From positions 130,962,281 through 131,026,280 of the forward strand of contig NC_133771.1 in assembly GCF_003597395.2 (NCBI RefSeq): a stretch of DNA of 64,000 nucleotides, written 5' to 3'. The notes below the pieces were generated by a model. That model had not been told where the DNA came from and searched no databases. It saw only the letters and a program-made list of their open reading frames with translations. The translations under genes were made by a program, and so were the position numbers. Of this stretch, positions 12,667 to 25,410 are shown piece by piece (within the stretch, counting starts at the first letter, position 1; each line of letters opens with the position of its first letter). The stretch is from Chelonoidis abingdonii. Its lineage: Eukaryota > Chordata > Testudines > Testudinidae.

Positions 12667-13573
12667 TGTCATAAACAGATAGCTAAGGGTTAATGTTTCT
12701 TTTACCTGTAAAGGGTTAACAAAGGGAACCACACACCTGACCAGAGGACCAATCAGGAAACCAGATTTTTCAAAGCTCAGGGAGGGAATTTTTGGGTGTG
12801 TGTCTTTTGTCTGTGTCTCTGCTCTAGTGCTCTCTCAGCTCTGAGAGAGGATCTCTCTACCTTCAAGATTGTCTAATCTTCTGTTCAAGTGTAACAGTAC
12901 AAGAGGTAGAAGACACATAGGTTTTTATATTGTTTTTGTATTACTTGTGTAGTTTGCTGGAATGTTTTAAAATTGTATTTCTTTTTGGATTAAGGCTGTT
13001 TTAATTCATTTTTTCTTTAAGCCAAATATCCTTATATAATTGTCAACTTGATAGAGATCATTTTTATGCCTTTCTTTTTTTATATAAGCTTCTTTTTTAA
13101 GACCTGTTGGATTTTTTTCTAGTTAGAACTCACCAGGGAATTGGTGGGGAGATAGGAAACAGGGGGGAAGGGAAAATCTCTTGTGTCAGAGTGTTGCCAA
13201 AGCTGTTACCTTTGCAGGGACTCTTGACTGGAAGGGTGAAAGAAAACTTGATCTCTCTGTGTTTGCATTTCAAGGACTTGCAACAGGGTGATCTTCCTAG
13301 GGCCACTTTTTCCAGTGGAGGGGGAAAAAAACGCCTTGGGGGAGGAAATTAAGAGAAGACAGGCGAGGGGTTATTTCCCTTTGTTTGTAGACTCAGGGCA
13401 TCTGAGTCTTGCGGGTCCCCCAGGGAAGGTTTTTGGGGAGACCAGAGTGCACCGGACACTGAATCTGGCTGGTAGCAGCGCTATCAGATCTAAGCTGATA
13501 ATTAAGCTTGGAGGTTTCATGCAGGCACCCACATTTTGGACGCTAAGGTTCAGAATTGGGACTTATGCTTATA
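12667..13573 (+). mobile_element. Solo LTR (TGTCATAA family, copy 1), 907 bp
   Basis: It begins TGTCATAAACAGATAG at 12667 and ends CTTATGCTTATA at 13573, flanked by ACAGG on both sides (12662-12666, 13574-13578). It is homologous along its length to 29909-30870, sharing 'acctgaccagaggaccaatc', 'actcaccagggaattggtgg' and 'aggttcagag/a' near the end. The element ends in TA rather than the usual CA in both copies. No internal retroviral or Gypsy-type coding is attached. Confidence 0.85.
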
Positions 13574-14689
13574 ACAGGTTCTGGGTCAGCTCCCTGTCAC
13601 AATTTAGCAGCAGCAAAGCTCCCACTTGCTGAGGCAGGGAGCTAACACAGTGGCTTACAGTTCTGGGTGTTGTGAACAGAACTTCACACCTTCTCCAGCA
13701 GCACAGCTCAGAAGTTGTGCAGAGGTTAGGCTCCCCGCTTGCTGGCCTTAGGCTCTTCATCATGCTAGGTACTGAACACAAAAGAGGAGTAGTCTCAGTC
13801 AAAATATTTACAATCTAATTTGTCCTTCATGTCAAACAGGTGGATATGACAGACACAGAAACCGCAAAAATAAGACACTATTATGGTACAATTACAGACT
13901 ATAATGACTGTGGTTTAACACAAAAGCAAGACTGATTATTTCATCCTGGACTCCTGATTACAGCATTATGCCACACACTACAATATTTGCATTATTAGTA
14001 GCCCTTGCTTAGTAGAGGCCCAGGTAAAGATAGCAGTGCATATTCCACATCTGGAAAGAGATCATCAGAACTGTAGCATAGGAAGGAAGGGAATTTATAC
14101 AGCATACGTCCTCCTAAACATCTTTAGCTGTACTCCCTTTACCACTTCGCTTCCCAGGGGCCCAAAATGCCATGATGAAAAAGGAACAAGCAAACCACCA
14201 CCACCAGCTCCCCACTTTGTGTAATTAAAGTTTAATTCACCCCACTGACAGGAAGCACATACAAAACCAAAGACTCCTATATGGACAAGTGAAGGAGAGG
14301 AACTGTCCACTCAGACATCAGAAGGGCGTGAAAAGTGAAAAACTGAAATCAGGACGACAGGCTTTCTGAAACATAATTAATTGTTTTGTAACAGTCTAAG
14401 GTAGGATCTCCCACTGAAAGAAAACACCTTATGATGTCACTGCTGACCGGCAGCAAAGCTTGCTATGGGCCCCCAACAGATCAAGTGAATGCTGATCTGC
14501 AGTGTTGCCTGTCTGATCATAAAAAGATCTATTTCACTTTCCAAATTGTTTACTTATGGTTCTTCCATAAGTGAGTCACTCAGAGAAGAGTTGGGGAAAG
14601 TTTCTCTTATGGGCAACTTATTCCAAAATTGTCTACTACAGGATTTCTTGCACCTTCTTCTGAAGCTGTTTGAATTAGTCACTGTCCAA

Positions 14690-15159
14690 AACAGGATAGT
14701 GGATTTCTTTGACAGGGTAACAAGCCTTGTGGATAAGGGGGGGAAGCAGCAGACCTGGTATATCTTGAGTTTAGTAAAGCTTTTTATACTGTCTTGCAAG
14801 ACCTTCTCATAAACAAACTAGGGAAATGCAACCTAGATGGAGCTACTATCAGGGGAATGCAAAACTGGTTGAAAAACCATTCCCAGAGAGTAGTTATCAG
14901 CTGTTCACAGTCATGCTGGGAGAACATAATGAGTGGGGTCCTGTAGCGATCAGTTCTGGGTCCAGTTCTGTTCAATATCTTCATCAATGATTTCGATAAT
15001 GGCATAGAGAGTACACTTATAAAGTTTGCAGACAATACCAAGCTGGGAGGGGTTGCAAGTGCTTTAGAGGATAGGATTAAAATTCAAAATGATCTGGACA
15101 AACTGGAGAAATGGTCTGAAGTAAATAGGATGAAATTTAATAAGGACAAATGCAAAGTA
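14690..15159 (+). repeat. CR1 LINE, reverse-transcriptase part (5' half of a split copy)
   Basis: The plus strand carries decayed CR1 reverse transcriptase with recognisable [17 protein letters not shown] and FADNTKLGG segments. The catalytic pair of the FADD box reads FADN, so the enzyme is dead even without its frameshifts and stops. The copy is cut at 15159 by a small mariner-type MITE and resumes at 15355. Confidence 0.85.
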
Positions 15160-15352
15160 CCCCTCCACCACGATATAACGCAACCTGATAGAACACAAAT
15201 TTGGATATAATGTGGTAAAGCAGTGCTCTGGGAGGGGATGGGGGGACTGCACACTCCAGTAGATCAAAGCAAGTTCGATATAACATGGTTTCACCTATAA
15301 TGCGGTAAGGTTTTTTGGCTCCCAAGGACAGCATTATATCGGGGTAGAGGTG
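15160..15352. mobile_element. Tc1/mariner-type MITE, 193 bp, inserted in CR1
   Basis: Ends ACCCCTCCACCACGATATAAC-type at 15160 and ATTATATCGGGGTAGAGGTG ending at 15352 are imperfect inverted repeats flanked by TA on each side (15158-15159, 15353-15354). It contains internal 'gatataacgc/ataatgcgg' repeats. Removing it restores continuity of the surrounding CR1, which independently confirms the insertion limits. Confidence 0.85.
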
Positions 15353-15354
15353 TA

Positions 15355-16088
15355 CTCCACTTCGGAAGGAACAATCAGTTGCGCACATACAAAATGGGAA
15401 GTGACTGCCTAGGAAGGAGCACTGTGAAAAGGGATCTGGGGATCATAGTGGACCACAAAATAAATGTGAGTCAACAGTGTAACGCTGTTGCAAAAAAAGC
15501 AAATGTCCTTCTGGGATGTATTAAGCAGGAGTGTTGTAAACAAGACACGAGAAATAATTCTTCTGCTCTACTACGCATTGATTAGGCCTCAACTGGAGTA
15601 TTGTGTCCAGTTCTGGGCACCACATTTCACGAAGGAAGCGGACAAATCGGAAAGAACCCAGAGAAGAGTGACAAAAATTAAAGGTCTAGAAAACATGACC
15701 TATGTGGGAAGATTGAAAAAAACTCAGTTTGTTTAGTTTGGAAAAGAGAAGACGGGGCGGGACATAACAGTTTTCAAGTACGTAAAAGGTTGTTACAAGG
15801 AAGAGGGAGAAAAAATATTTTTCTTAACCTCCAAGGATAGGACAAGAAGCGATGGGCTTGTAGCAAGGGAGGTTTATGTTGGATATTAGGAAAAACTTCC
15901 CAACTGTCAGGGTGGTTAAGCACTGGAATAAGTTGCCTAGGGAGGCTGGGGAATCTCCATCATTGGAGATTTTTAAGAGCAGGTTAGATAAACATTTGTC
16001 AGGAATGGGCTAGATAATACTGAATCCTGACATGAGTGCAGGCAACTGGACTAGTTGACCTCGAGGTCCCTTCCAGTCCTATGATTTA
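15355..16088 (+). repeat. CR1 LINE, 3' half of the split copy
   Basis: It continues the CR1 coding region after the MITE with segments such as RDLGIIVDHKINVSQQCNAV, RPQLEYCVQFWAPHF and the decayed C-terminus, then the 3' tail ending in gaggtcccttccagtcctatgattta. Frameshifts and in-frame stops make it non-functional. With the upstream half it is about 1.2 kb of a 5'-truncated element. Confidence 0.88.
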
Positions 16089-16897
16089 ACAAGTCACTGA
16101 ACTGGTACATCAGTTCTTACGTTACGAAGCTAAGCTATCTGATTTCATTTGCCTTGTCTTGCTGCTTCCAAATATCTTTCAGTAAATTATACCTTTTGAC
16201 TAAATCATTACAATTTATACAAAGCTGTGCATTTCACACTTTGACAAGGCTGTCACTAACAACAACCATGTTCAGAAGCCTAGGAAGAATACTACAGCTG
16301 AGATTTGTTGAATTAAATTTCAATTCAACATCTCAAATTAAGTACTTAGTAATTAAGATCTTAGAACTCCATGTATTCTTTTATGTGGAAAGACTCTAGA
16401 GATTTAGGGCTTGATATTCATGATGCATGCATACACATTCTCCTCAAAGCATGTTGACTGCATGGTACCCTACGCTACCACATTTCTCTCTACACCACTA
16501 AGCTCCAGGGCAGAGTTAAACATCTAGCTGACAGTCAGCCCCACACCATCTATGGGTGCAGCATGCTGCTTTCAGTCACTTCTATAACTTTGGTATTTCT
16601 AAAAGTGATTTCTTCCAATGTAGGAAAGACTTCAACTGTCAATCAGAATTCAGTCCTGGATTTGAAGTTTAAAAAAAAGAAAGACTTTTTAGATTAAACT
16701 ACAAATGTTTTCTTTGCATTTGTATAAACAGCTGATTAGTTGGTATATGGGCTAGTGTTAAACAGATTCCTTCAAAGCTTTAAAAAAAAAAAAAAAGTGT
16801 TCAGAGCAAGCATGAAAAATGCCAGCCCAAAGAGTATTTTTCAAAAACTCAGTGAAAATATAAGGGCTTTTAATTAAACTGCTTTCACAGCCATAAG

Positions 16898-17073
16898 AGA
16901 GACAAGGTGGGGGAGGTAATAGCTTTTATTGGCCCAACTTCTGTTGGATAGAGAGACAAGGTTTGTCAAAAAGACTGCTTCTGTCTCCAACAGAAGTTGG
17001 CCCAATGAAAGCTATTACCTTACCCACCTTGTCTCCTGAACATCCTGAGACCAACAGGGCTACAACTACACTG
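16898..17073. mobile_element. Foldback retroelement with 14-bp target duplication
   Basis: Inverted arms aaggtgggggaggtaatag...aacttctgttgga and tccaacagaagtt...ctattaccttacccacctt fold on each other. A 14-bp direct repeat ttcacagccataag flanks it exactly (16884-16897 and 17074-17087). The right end 'accaacagggctacaactaca' resembles the 'actaacacggctaccc' end of the Penelope-like copies at 44175 and 56600, so I place it in the same class; family assignment is inference. Confidence 0.7.
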
Positions 17074-17087
17074 TTCACAGCCATAAG

Positions 17088-20000
17088 CAACACTGAAGAA
17101 TGAAAAGGGAAGGAAAGAAAAAAGTGTATGGATCCAAAAGAGGGAATATGTTTCTGAAGAGCCTTAATATTTAAATGCCATTTAGCATTTAATGACATCC
17201 ATAATAAAAGCCTTCCTAGACTGTGGTGACCAGAACCACACAGAAGTACTGTACTTCTCCTATTTGTAATACCCATAATATGTTATTGTGCAGGAGCCCT
17301 AGCAGCCCCACAGTTAGAACAGTTCCTTTCCCACTTCAGCATTATGCAGATACCTTAAAAAACTGAAAAGATTCTACAGTATGTATAATGTATGTCATCT
17401 GTTTTTAAAGGTGATCAAGGCAATATAACACATAGGGTAATGTCACCAAATTAGGGGTTGTAATATTTAAATAGTGGATTTGAAAAAACTCTTCCACTTA
17501 AACTATCACTTTTAACGATAACTTAGTTAAGCTTTTGATGGAACATGCTGTCCCTACCAAATGCATGTACTTTCTTCATTAAATGCTACATTTAGCACAC
17601 AAAACGTTGCTCTGATCAAGAACTGCCCAAATAAAGGGGCCCCTGGGAACATCCCAATCCCCACGAAGTAACATACTTTTTACAGCTTCAGGTTATCAAA
17701 ACATTAATAATATTACAGGCTAGGGATCAGCAGCCTACCTTTTGCCAGGAAGTCACATCCTGATCTGAGAAGTTCATTAGAACAAACTAACTTTAATAAA
17801 CACACATGTATGTCAGTGATAAATATCCCAGATGGTATGTATATTGGGAGGTGCTGGGAAAGGTAAAATACCACATCTACCCTTACTAAGCTGAGATAGC
17901 CAGGAACTGAGCAGACTGGTTCAAAAAGGAATATTTTCCCCCTTTAGAGTAGGGACTATACAGCAAAGCAAGTTGTTTGACAGTTATTTAAACCTGACCT
18001 GTTGAATTCCAGTACAAAAAGCAAAAAAAATTAATACAATATATCTGTTTGTGACAGTGAGATATCTTATATATTTCACACTAGATGAAATTGAATATTT
18101 ATACTTAGCAATAAAATTACTTATTTAAAATTAGTCACATTGTTCTATAACTCAGTTTTTTAAAGATGGGATTCATTTCATGACTTCTTTTGACATCTTA
18201 GTTTTAACTACACAGGCATGCCTCATCTTATGCAGAGTTGAATGGCGGGCGGAATCACACGCAACACAGTTACAGTATTAAAATTGTTATTTTTCCTCTG
18301 TTTTTTTTGCTGACCACGTAAAGCTGAAATCGTGCATGTTAAATACATGTAAGATGTGACAAACCTCTATAGTTCCCCATTTTCTTGAGGAAGTTTAAGT
18401 TTAGTTTAAGAGGAAGTTTTAGCTTAAATTTTACTGAAGGTGCTGTGTCTTTAAGGAAAAAATTAACAGATAGAAGTTTAGAGGCTATTTCCTTGACAAA
18501 ACTGGTCTGATATTTTAGGGCAGAGATTTTCAGGAACGGGAGGGACTTTTAAAAAAGGACTAGGAAGTGATTCTCAAATGTTTCAGTCTTCAAAATATGA
18601 GTTTATTTGAGAAAAATCTTCCGGTTCTAAGTGGATAGTTACAATTTAAAAGTTCATATGAAAATAGGTATTGTTTGGGGATTCGTTTAATTGTGAAGAA
18701 CCAATAAATGTTGCATACTCCTCTACTGGGTCAGCAGAAGCAACTGAACTATTCCTAGAGCTCTGCTAACATCCTTGTTAATAACAACCAAAACAAGATA
18801 TGTTATTACAGAAGTCACTATGTAAATTAAAACAAAAATAACCATGCTAGTTAATTAATGCACTAATTAAAAACATTAGGACAAGTTCAGGCTATTGTAA
18901 ATGTAATGAAAATTTTTAAGTTATTTTTAAAGGATGTGTCCTTTCAGTGCTCTGAATCACATCTTCCGACATTTTTGTGGCAATGACCCATCTACCTATT
19001 TTTCACCACACCTCTCAAAAGGGCTAAGTACATTTAAGTCTGAATTAGATGTATTTCAAACAGGTTCCAAAATTAACGATGAGCAGAGGTTAAAAGAGTA
19101 AAGGAACTACAAGAGATATCTGAATGGATATATACATTTTCTGGTGGCTCTAACAAGAGCATTTGAAGGAAGATACTGGGAGTTAGCTACAATAACTAAA
19201 TATTTTCTGAAGAGCAAAGATAACAGTATGTACACAGAAGTCCCAATTCCTACAAGATATTGAGCAACCGTAGCTCTCTGAAAGTGCTCAGCACTCTGTA
19301 AGATCTAACTTTAAAAGGATTTTTCATAAGATTTCGTAGAAACATCTGTCATTATTTCACTATTTCCATTCACTAAATCATGTTTTCGGTGAAGCTGACA
19401 GTTTGCAGATATGTCTGGGAAGCTTTAGCCCAAAAAGTACATTTCAGAACAAAGGTGATTGATTTAATTTTGGAAACCTGAAGAAAGGCATTCCAGCTGT
19501 TTTAGAAAACACAGTAAACACTCTGTCAGAAAAGGGGCCAGAATCCAGTAGCCCCCAAACTTCTCTACCTTAAAGAGAGAATGCAACTTTAATATCAAAT
19601 TTACACATTAGAAAGTCATGAAATTCAAAGTGCAAGGTCTCTGCTGCAACACTAACGCAGCCATGTAGCGCACACAGAGCATTTATTCCTTTCTCACTGT
19701 TAAAATGGACCTTTTACATCACTGTTACAGTCACAGGTAACACTGTTGTAAGGCTTACAAAGAAGCATGCTAATCTTTCTTCAGTAAGTTTTTTCACCTG
19801 TGCTTTTAACACCATATTAGAGTAGGATTGAAAAGTTTTCTGAAGTCTTGTTTACTTTTCCACTATTAAAAAAATATTAAAATGCAGAATAAAGGAAGCC
19901 AAATACTACATTCAATAAGGAAAAGAAAAAGGGTACTGGAAATTCATGGAGTTTTTGTTCCTGGGAGTTAATGTTCATTTGATCGTAAAACTGGATAAAC

Positions 20001-20996
20001 CATAAACTCTTGCTTAAAGATCATATGAACAAACTTTTAAATGCACTCTAGAATTTTTTTTTAAAAGCCTCCCTGTATATTCAGTTTCCTCTCTTAGTAA
20101 AGACAAATATAAAGAACTATTTCAATTTATTCTTTCTCCGCCCTACCCTTCCCCCATACTACTTTGTGTTAGTTTTACTTTCATTTTGACACAAGTATTC
20201 TGAATGGTGTGCTGACATAGTGCAATCCTAAATACACCAGTAACTTACAATATATTTTTCTACACATTCTTCATTTTATTTTGAAAAATAAAGCAGTTAG
20301 TACTAAATAAATGCAACCCTGGTACCTCCAAAATATTGCAGCAGGACAGTGTAATTTAGTATTTTGAGTATCTAGAAAGTCTGGGTTGATCTTTTGTTTG
20401 ACAAAGAGAATTCTCTCAATTTCTTCATTAGATTTATTCAACTGAAAATAGTCCTACTTGCTAAATTGAGAGTTAATAGGACAGATGAGACATACATAAA
20501 ATTAACAAGCCATATGATATCTATTGCACAACTACCAGCTATCCTTAAGAGAAACCAGTTGTTTTCAATTAAATATTTGTCAGTCATATGCTACCTCAAA
20601 ACGCTTACCTAGTACAACATATTTCAATTACATTAATGCAGGTCTCTTATTTTTCTCCCATATCCCTATATTTCAAACAGTATTAGGCATGCTACCATTT
20701 AATGCCTTTTTGTAGCGGGATATAAAAGAGGGAAACTTCTTAAGAACAGTCAATGTCAGTTGTTGTGATGTTTAACACTTTGGTAAATGGAACCCAAAGA
20801 TTTAAAATGTTTTGGTGTTTTTGCTTTACTAGTTAGATTTTTACTTCCACATTGACCTCTAATGTTCTGAGAAGGCACAGCCTAGAACATGAGAATAGAT
20901 TTGAATCTACTACACAGACTGTGTATAGCCTAGAAAAAACACTTAATCTTATTTTATTGTTCTTAAGAGAAGTCTTTCTGAATATGCCTGTGAGGC
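17088..20996. other. Largely repeat-free intronic stretch
   Basis: Nearly 4 kb of AT-rich sequence within SFT2D1 intron 1 with only one doubtful mariner remnant (18214). If any conserved non-coding elements exist in this intron, this is the longest unbroken place for them. Confidence 0.4.
18214..18370. repeat. Possible pogo/Tigger-like or mariner remnant
   Basis: The left end 'cacaggcatgcctcatctta' and the interior 'ggcgggcggaatcacacg' and 'taaatacatgtaagatgtgac' resemble mariner-superfamily MITEs with GGCATGCCTCG-like ends. Ends and duplication are not clean. Confidence 0.3.
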
Positions 20997-20999
20997 TAA

Positions 21000-21685
21000 G
21001 GCCCTTTCTACACTATGAAGGGATGCAACAACTTATGGTTTGTTAACATCGTGTGAATCCATACTACAATTTTAAAAGCTATCCAATACCTGATACAGGA
21101 GTCACCAAAGGTATGTCTGAACAGAATTAGCTTCAGCTGGTTTAAGTGTAGCATGGACAAAGTATACAAGTTTGGTTGCAGATCCCGAATCTTGGGCCAA
21201 CCATAACCACAACATGACAGCATAATGCTGAGATGAGAATAGCTTTGCAAATGCATGCTTTCTGAAGCAAAAAGTGAACGGTATCTACGCTAGCAATAGT
21301 TCTCTTCTGGGCCTGTTTAAAAGAATCCAGGTTCTCAAAGGTGGCCACATTGGTGCATCTTCACTGGTGGTGGTAACAAATCACCACTGTTTACACCACC
21401 TCAACTAACTTGCTCAAACCGGCCTAGAAAAACAGGGTGATAAGTGTCTGCAACTTATCTATACTAATGCTCCCACCAGTAGAGCTGAACTAGTGGTAGT
21501 GTAACATAAATTAAGAAAAAGGACACTGCAAACAAGACCAAAGGTTTGGTATGACAACACAATCAAATGCACATACACTACAGTTCAATATTCCAAGTAT
21601 AAGCACTATATAACCATCCATGGCCAAAACATCAATGCTCCTGTCTTGATATAGTTGCCAGGAATGCAATCTCAAAGTGTAGACA
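21000..21685. repeat. Possible old Harbinger-like element
   Basis: The left end ggccctttctacactatgaa (21000) and the right end aaagtgtagaca (21685) resemble the GTCTACACT ends of the young Harbinger MITEs in this window, and TAA occurs at both flanks (20997-20999, 21686-21688). The interior is heavily diverged with no coding. Confidence 0.35.
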
Positions 21686-21785
21686 TAAACAGCATTTTTT
21701 CAGATAGGACTATTCCAATATATACTGGCTGATGGCTGTACCAGCCAGATGCAGGTGTGGGGGAGGGGTGGCCCTAGGGGATTGA

Positions 21786-22015
21786 GAGCTGGTCTACACT
21801 GGCAGCACTTTACCATGGCTTGTGTAATCATGGTACAGCGCTGGGAGAGCATGCTCTCAAAAACCCCACCTCCACAAGGGGCGTAGCTCCCAGCACTAGC
21901 GCACTGTCTATACTGGCATTTTACAGCACTGAAACTTGCTGCAGTTAGGGGATGTTTTTTTACACCCCTGAGCGAGAAATTTGCAGTCCTGTAAAGTGCC
22001 AACGTAGACAAGCCC
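21786..22015. mobile_element. Harbinger-like MITE, 230 bp
   Basis: GAGCTGGTCTACACTGGCA at 21786 and TGCCAACGTAGACAAGCCC ending at 22015 form inverted ends; the flanking triplets are TGA and TCA, consistent with a TNA target after one change. Its interior (agcgctgggagagcatgctctc, cccagcactagcgc, acagcact) matches the MITE at 60806-61085. Confidence 0.65.
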
Positions 22016-22487
22016 TCATCTACTTCTACCATGTTAACAAGAAAACTACATTTAAATCTCCCATTAAAAAAATGTAATTTATCTCATGAAACTGCGAAAG
22101 TAGAATTTTGCAAGGCTGATTTAAAGCTTTATTACAAATGTAAGAAAGTGATATTATAAACTACACTAATAAAATACAGTCAAGTCACTTATACTGTAGT
22201 TTAGTGTCAGATATTTAGGAGTGATGCATTTCTAGCTCCCGGATTGATTCTGTGGAGAGATATCAACAATTATGACATAATTAATTAAATGCTCAGACAC
22301 TCATCTTATGATCACCTTCTATAACAAATGCTACATTGTCCCGTAGGGCAGAATTATGTGAGTATCTATACAATATTTCCAAGCCACATAAATTGCCACA
22401 GGATGGCAGACAAAGTCTCTTGTACTTACAGTCTCAGATGTATATGCTCCCCCCTCCAAGGAATTTAAGATGTTTTCTTCCTTTTCC

Positions 22488-22502
22488 TTTTTTTTTTTTT
22501 TT
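22488..22502. repeat. Poly(T) tract
   Basis: A 15-base T run; no SINE body is recognisable next to it. Confidence 0.9.
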
Positions 22503-23825
22503 AAAAGAGCAAACAAAACCACCATTTCAGACCAATGGTTCATGCAGTCCACCATCCCACTTCAGACAGTGGCAAATACCAAATGCTTCCCAGGAAGACA
22601 CAACCCTATCATGGACAATTTACAGAAGAACCTCTTCCTAGGGGAAGTTTCTGAAAAGTCCCCAGTAATTTGTGCTTGGTTTAAACACGGAATCATAAGG
22701 GATATAAATATTTTTTTAATCCTATCTGAGAAATTTAAGAACAATCTAACAAAGATAGGTGAATGGATAAGAGAATAAAACATGAAATTCAGCGCTGTCT
22801 AACGCAACGTAATGCATGTTGAAAGAAATAATCTCAACTACTCACACATCTTGCTGAGTTCTAAATTAGCTGAATACTAGATTAACAGGAAAGAAACCAG
22901 GGTATCATTGTGACCAGTACCATGAAAACCTCTGTTCAGTATGCTGGGACAGTCAACAAAATAAACAACACACAAGATACTGAAGTTAGAATGACAAAAA
23001 TATACATTTGTGGTGTGCCTTCAACTCAAATAATGTGATGTAGCTCAGATAACACACCCAGTAGAGAAATAGCAAAAACAAAAGGGATTCAGATTGATGA
23101 CGAAAATTATTGAAGCGGAAATTGTTGTACAAAGAATTAAAAGAATGAGACTAGTTTACAAAGAAAATGAATAAGAGGAAAAATAAGAGACATGCATAAA
23201 ACAACATTACAGAGAATATAAATTGGGTGCTTCTCTTTACCCTCACTTGGTTGTACAATGAAGGAAAAATACACACAGAGCTTGAAAGACAGCCAATTTA
23301 AATGAATAAACATATCTTGATTTACACAACATATCGTTAGAGTTTCACAGCTTTGCAGAGGTCAAACAAGAATTAGACATTTATATATGTCACTAGAAAA
23401 TCCACTTTTTTTTCAGTAGAATTAAAAACCCAAGGACTTGGCCACATGAGGAAACCGCCTGGAACAGCTATTGTGAGGCATGCACTAATTACTCCAGAAT
23501 AAAGTGATTTTTACTCCAGAGAAGCGTGCAGCCAGGGGCCTATTCCGGAAGAGCTAGCCCGGTCTGTTTCCCGTTCCAGACAAGCCCTAGAGGACTCTAA
23601 ACCTTCACGCTTCAGGATACAAACTAATAAAACTGAGTGACCGAACCACTTTCCCAATGGGATTTCCTGCTCGGGTTCTGAACCACGGGATCCTGGGCAG
23701 GGCAGCTCCCGTGTCACGGAGGGGTGACCCATTAGCCAGGCCACCCGGCTTCCAGGCGCTGTCCTGTGGCGGGCAGTTCCATAGGCCGCTCACCAGAGTC
23801 GGCGCCGGGAGGCGGCTGATCCCTA

Positions 23826-24014
<189 letters not shown>

Positions 24015-24092
24015 TCAGGCCCCTCGTCCCGCCCGCCTCGCGCTGTCCCCGCCTCCCTCCAGCGCCGCCCACCACCCACCCGCTAAAGCCCC

Positions 24093-24101
24093 ACCGGAAG
24101 T
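24093..24101 (+). promoter_or_regulatory. ETS/GABP-type site upstream of SFT2D1
   Basis: ACCGGAAGT is a full match to the ETS-family core and sits about 90 bp upstream of the SFT2D1 start codon, where such sites often mark TATA-less housekeeping start sites. Function is inferred from sequence and position only. Confidence 0.5.
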
Positions 24102-24799
24102 CACGAGACCACAAACGGAAGGAGAGGCGCCGCTACCAGACTTTAATCCAACCCTCAGAGTCCGGCCGGGAGCCCCGCCCCCTCCGGGCGAAAGGCCCCG
24201 CCCTCTCCTCCTGGTTTCTCCCTTTACCTCCACCCTCTTCCCCAACTCCGCCCCTCCCCAAGACTAACCCCGCCCTCCCCCCTCCGCTTCCCTCCTCGCC
24301 ACGCCCCCTTCGCATACGCAACTCCTGGTCCTTCCTCCTCAGCCTTCCTAGTGCCCACGCCCGCTGCCGGCCGTGGCCCCGCTTCTTTTCTCATCCCTGA
24401 CCGCACCGCAGTCGCTGCGCTCATCGGCCTCTACCGCCCGGGTGCTCCCGCGGCCGGCTGCCTACGGTCCTCAGGAGTGCCAGGCTGGGGGGCGGCTTGG
24501 GGATCCCTTGCTCTGGGGCAGCCTTGCAGTGGCAGGCGCCCTGCCAGTGTGTTAGTTTGCGTAATTTCTGGCTAACAGCGTTCAGTGATCTGCAACAGCT
24601 GGCTCTGTCCGACCAATCAGTCCGGTAGAGAGGGAGTTCTGTAAAAATGCTATCTGGTCACCCTAGGTGCTAGAACAATTTTTATAGAGGGGGTGCTGAG
24701 AGCCATTGAACCAAACGGTAAATCGTGTATATGATGGAAACCACTTCAAGCCAAGGGGTGCAGCAGCACTCTTAGTTCCAACTCCTACTGTGACCCCTG

Positions 24800-25410
24800 G
24801 TTCTTGTGTTATGTGAAGGAGTAAATAACACGTCCTTAGTCACTTTCTCCACACCATTCATGATTTATAGACTTCTTATCACACACCCCTTTACTCCTCT
24901 CTTTTCTAAAATTAACAGTCTGTCTTTTTAATCTCTTCTCAAATGGAAACTGTGCCATAGTCCTACTCATTGTTGCCCTTCTCTGTACTTTTTCCAATTC
25001 TAATATATCTTTTCTGAGATGAGGTGACCAGAACTGCATGTAGTACGGCATACTATGGATTTATATAGTGGCATTATGATATTTTCGGTCTTATTAACCT
25101 TTCTTAATGGTTCCTAAGATTCTGTGAGATTTTACGACTGCTGCTGCAAATTAAGCAGATATTTTCTGAGAACTATCCACATTGACCTCCAAGATCTCTT
25201 TATTGAATAGTAACAGCTAATTTGGACCCCATAATTTTGTATGCATAGTTGGGATTATATTTTCTAATGTGCATTACTTCACATTTATCAACACTGAATT
25301 TCATGTGCTGTTTTGTTGCCCAGTCACACAGTTTTGAATATATTCTATATGATAAGATTCCAGGAACATTACTCAGTGTGTGTCCCTCTGAAGCCTACAA
25401 TGTCTGTTGA
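24800..25410 (-). repeat. Old CR1/L3-like LINE fragment
   Basis: Minus-strand translation gives MQFWSPHLRKDILELEKVQR followed by RATMS, the conserved C-terminal part of CR1/L3 reverse transcriptase proteins. The part to 25400 contains the antisense 'tgcattacttcacatttatcaacac' tract typical of these elements. It is more diverged than the other CR1 copies in the window, so it is probably older. Confidence 0.65.
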
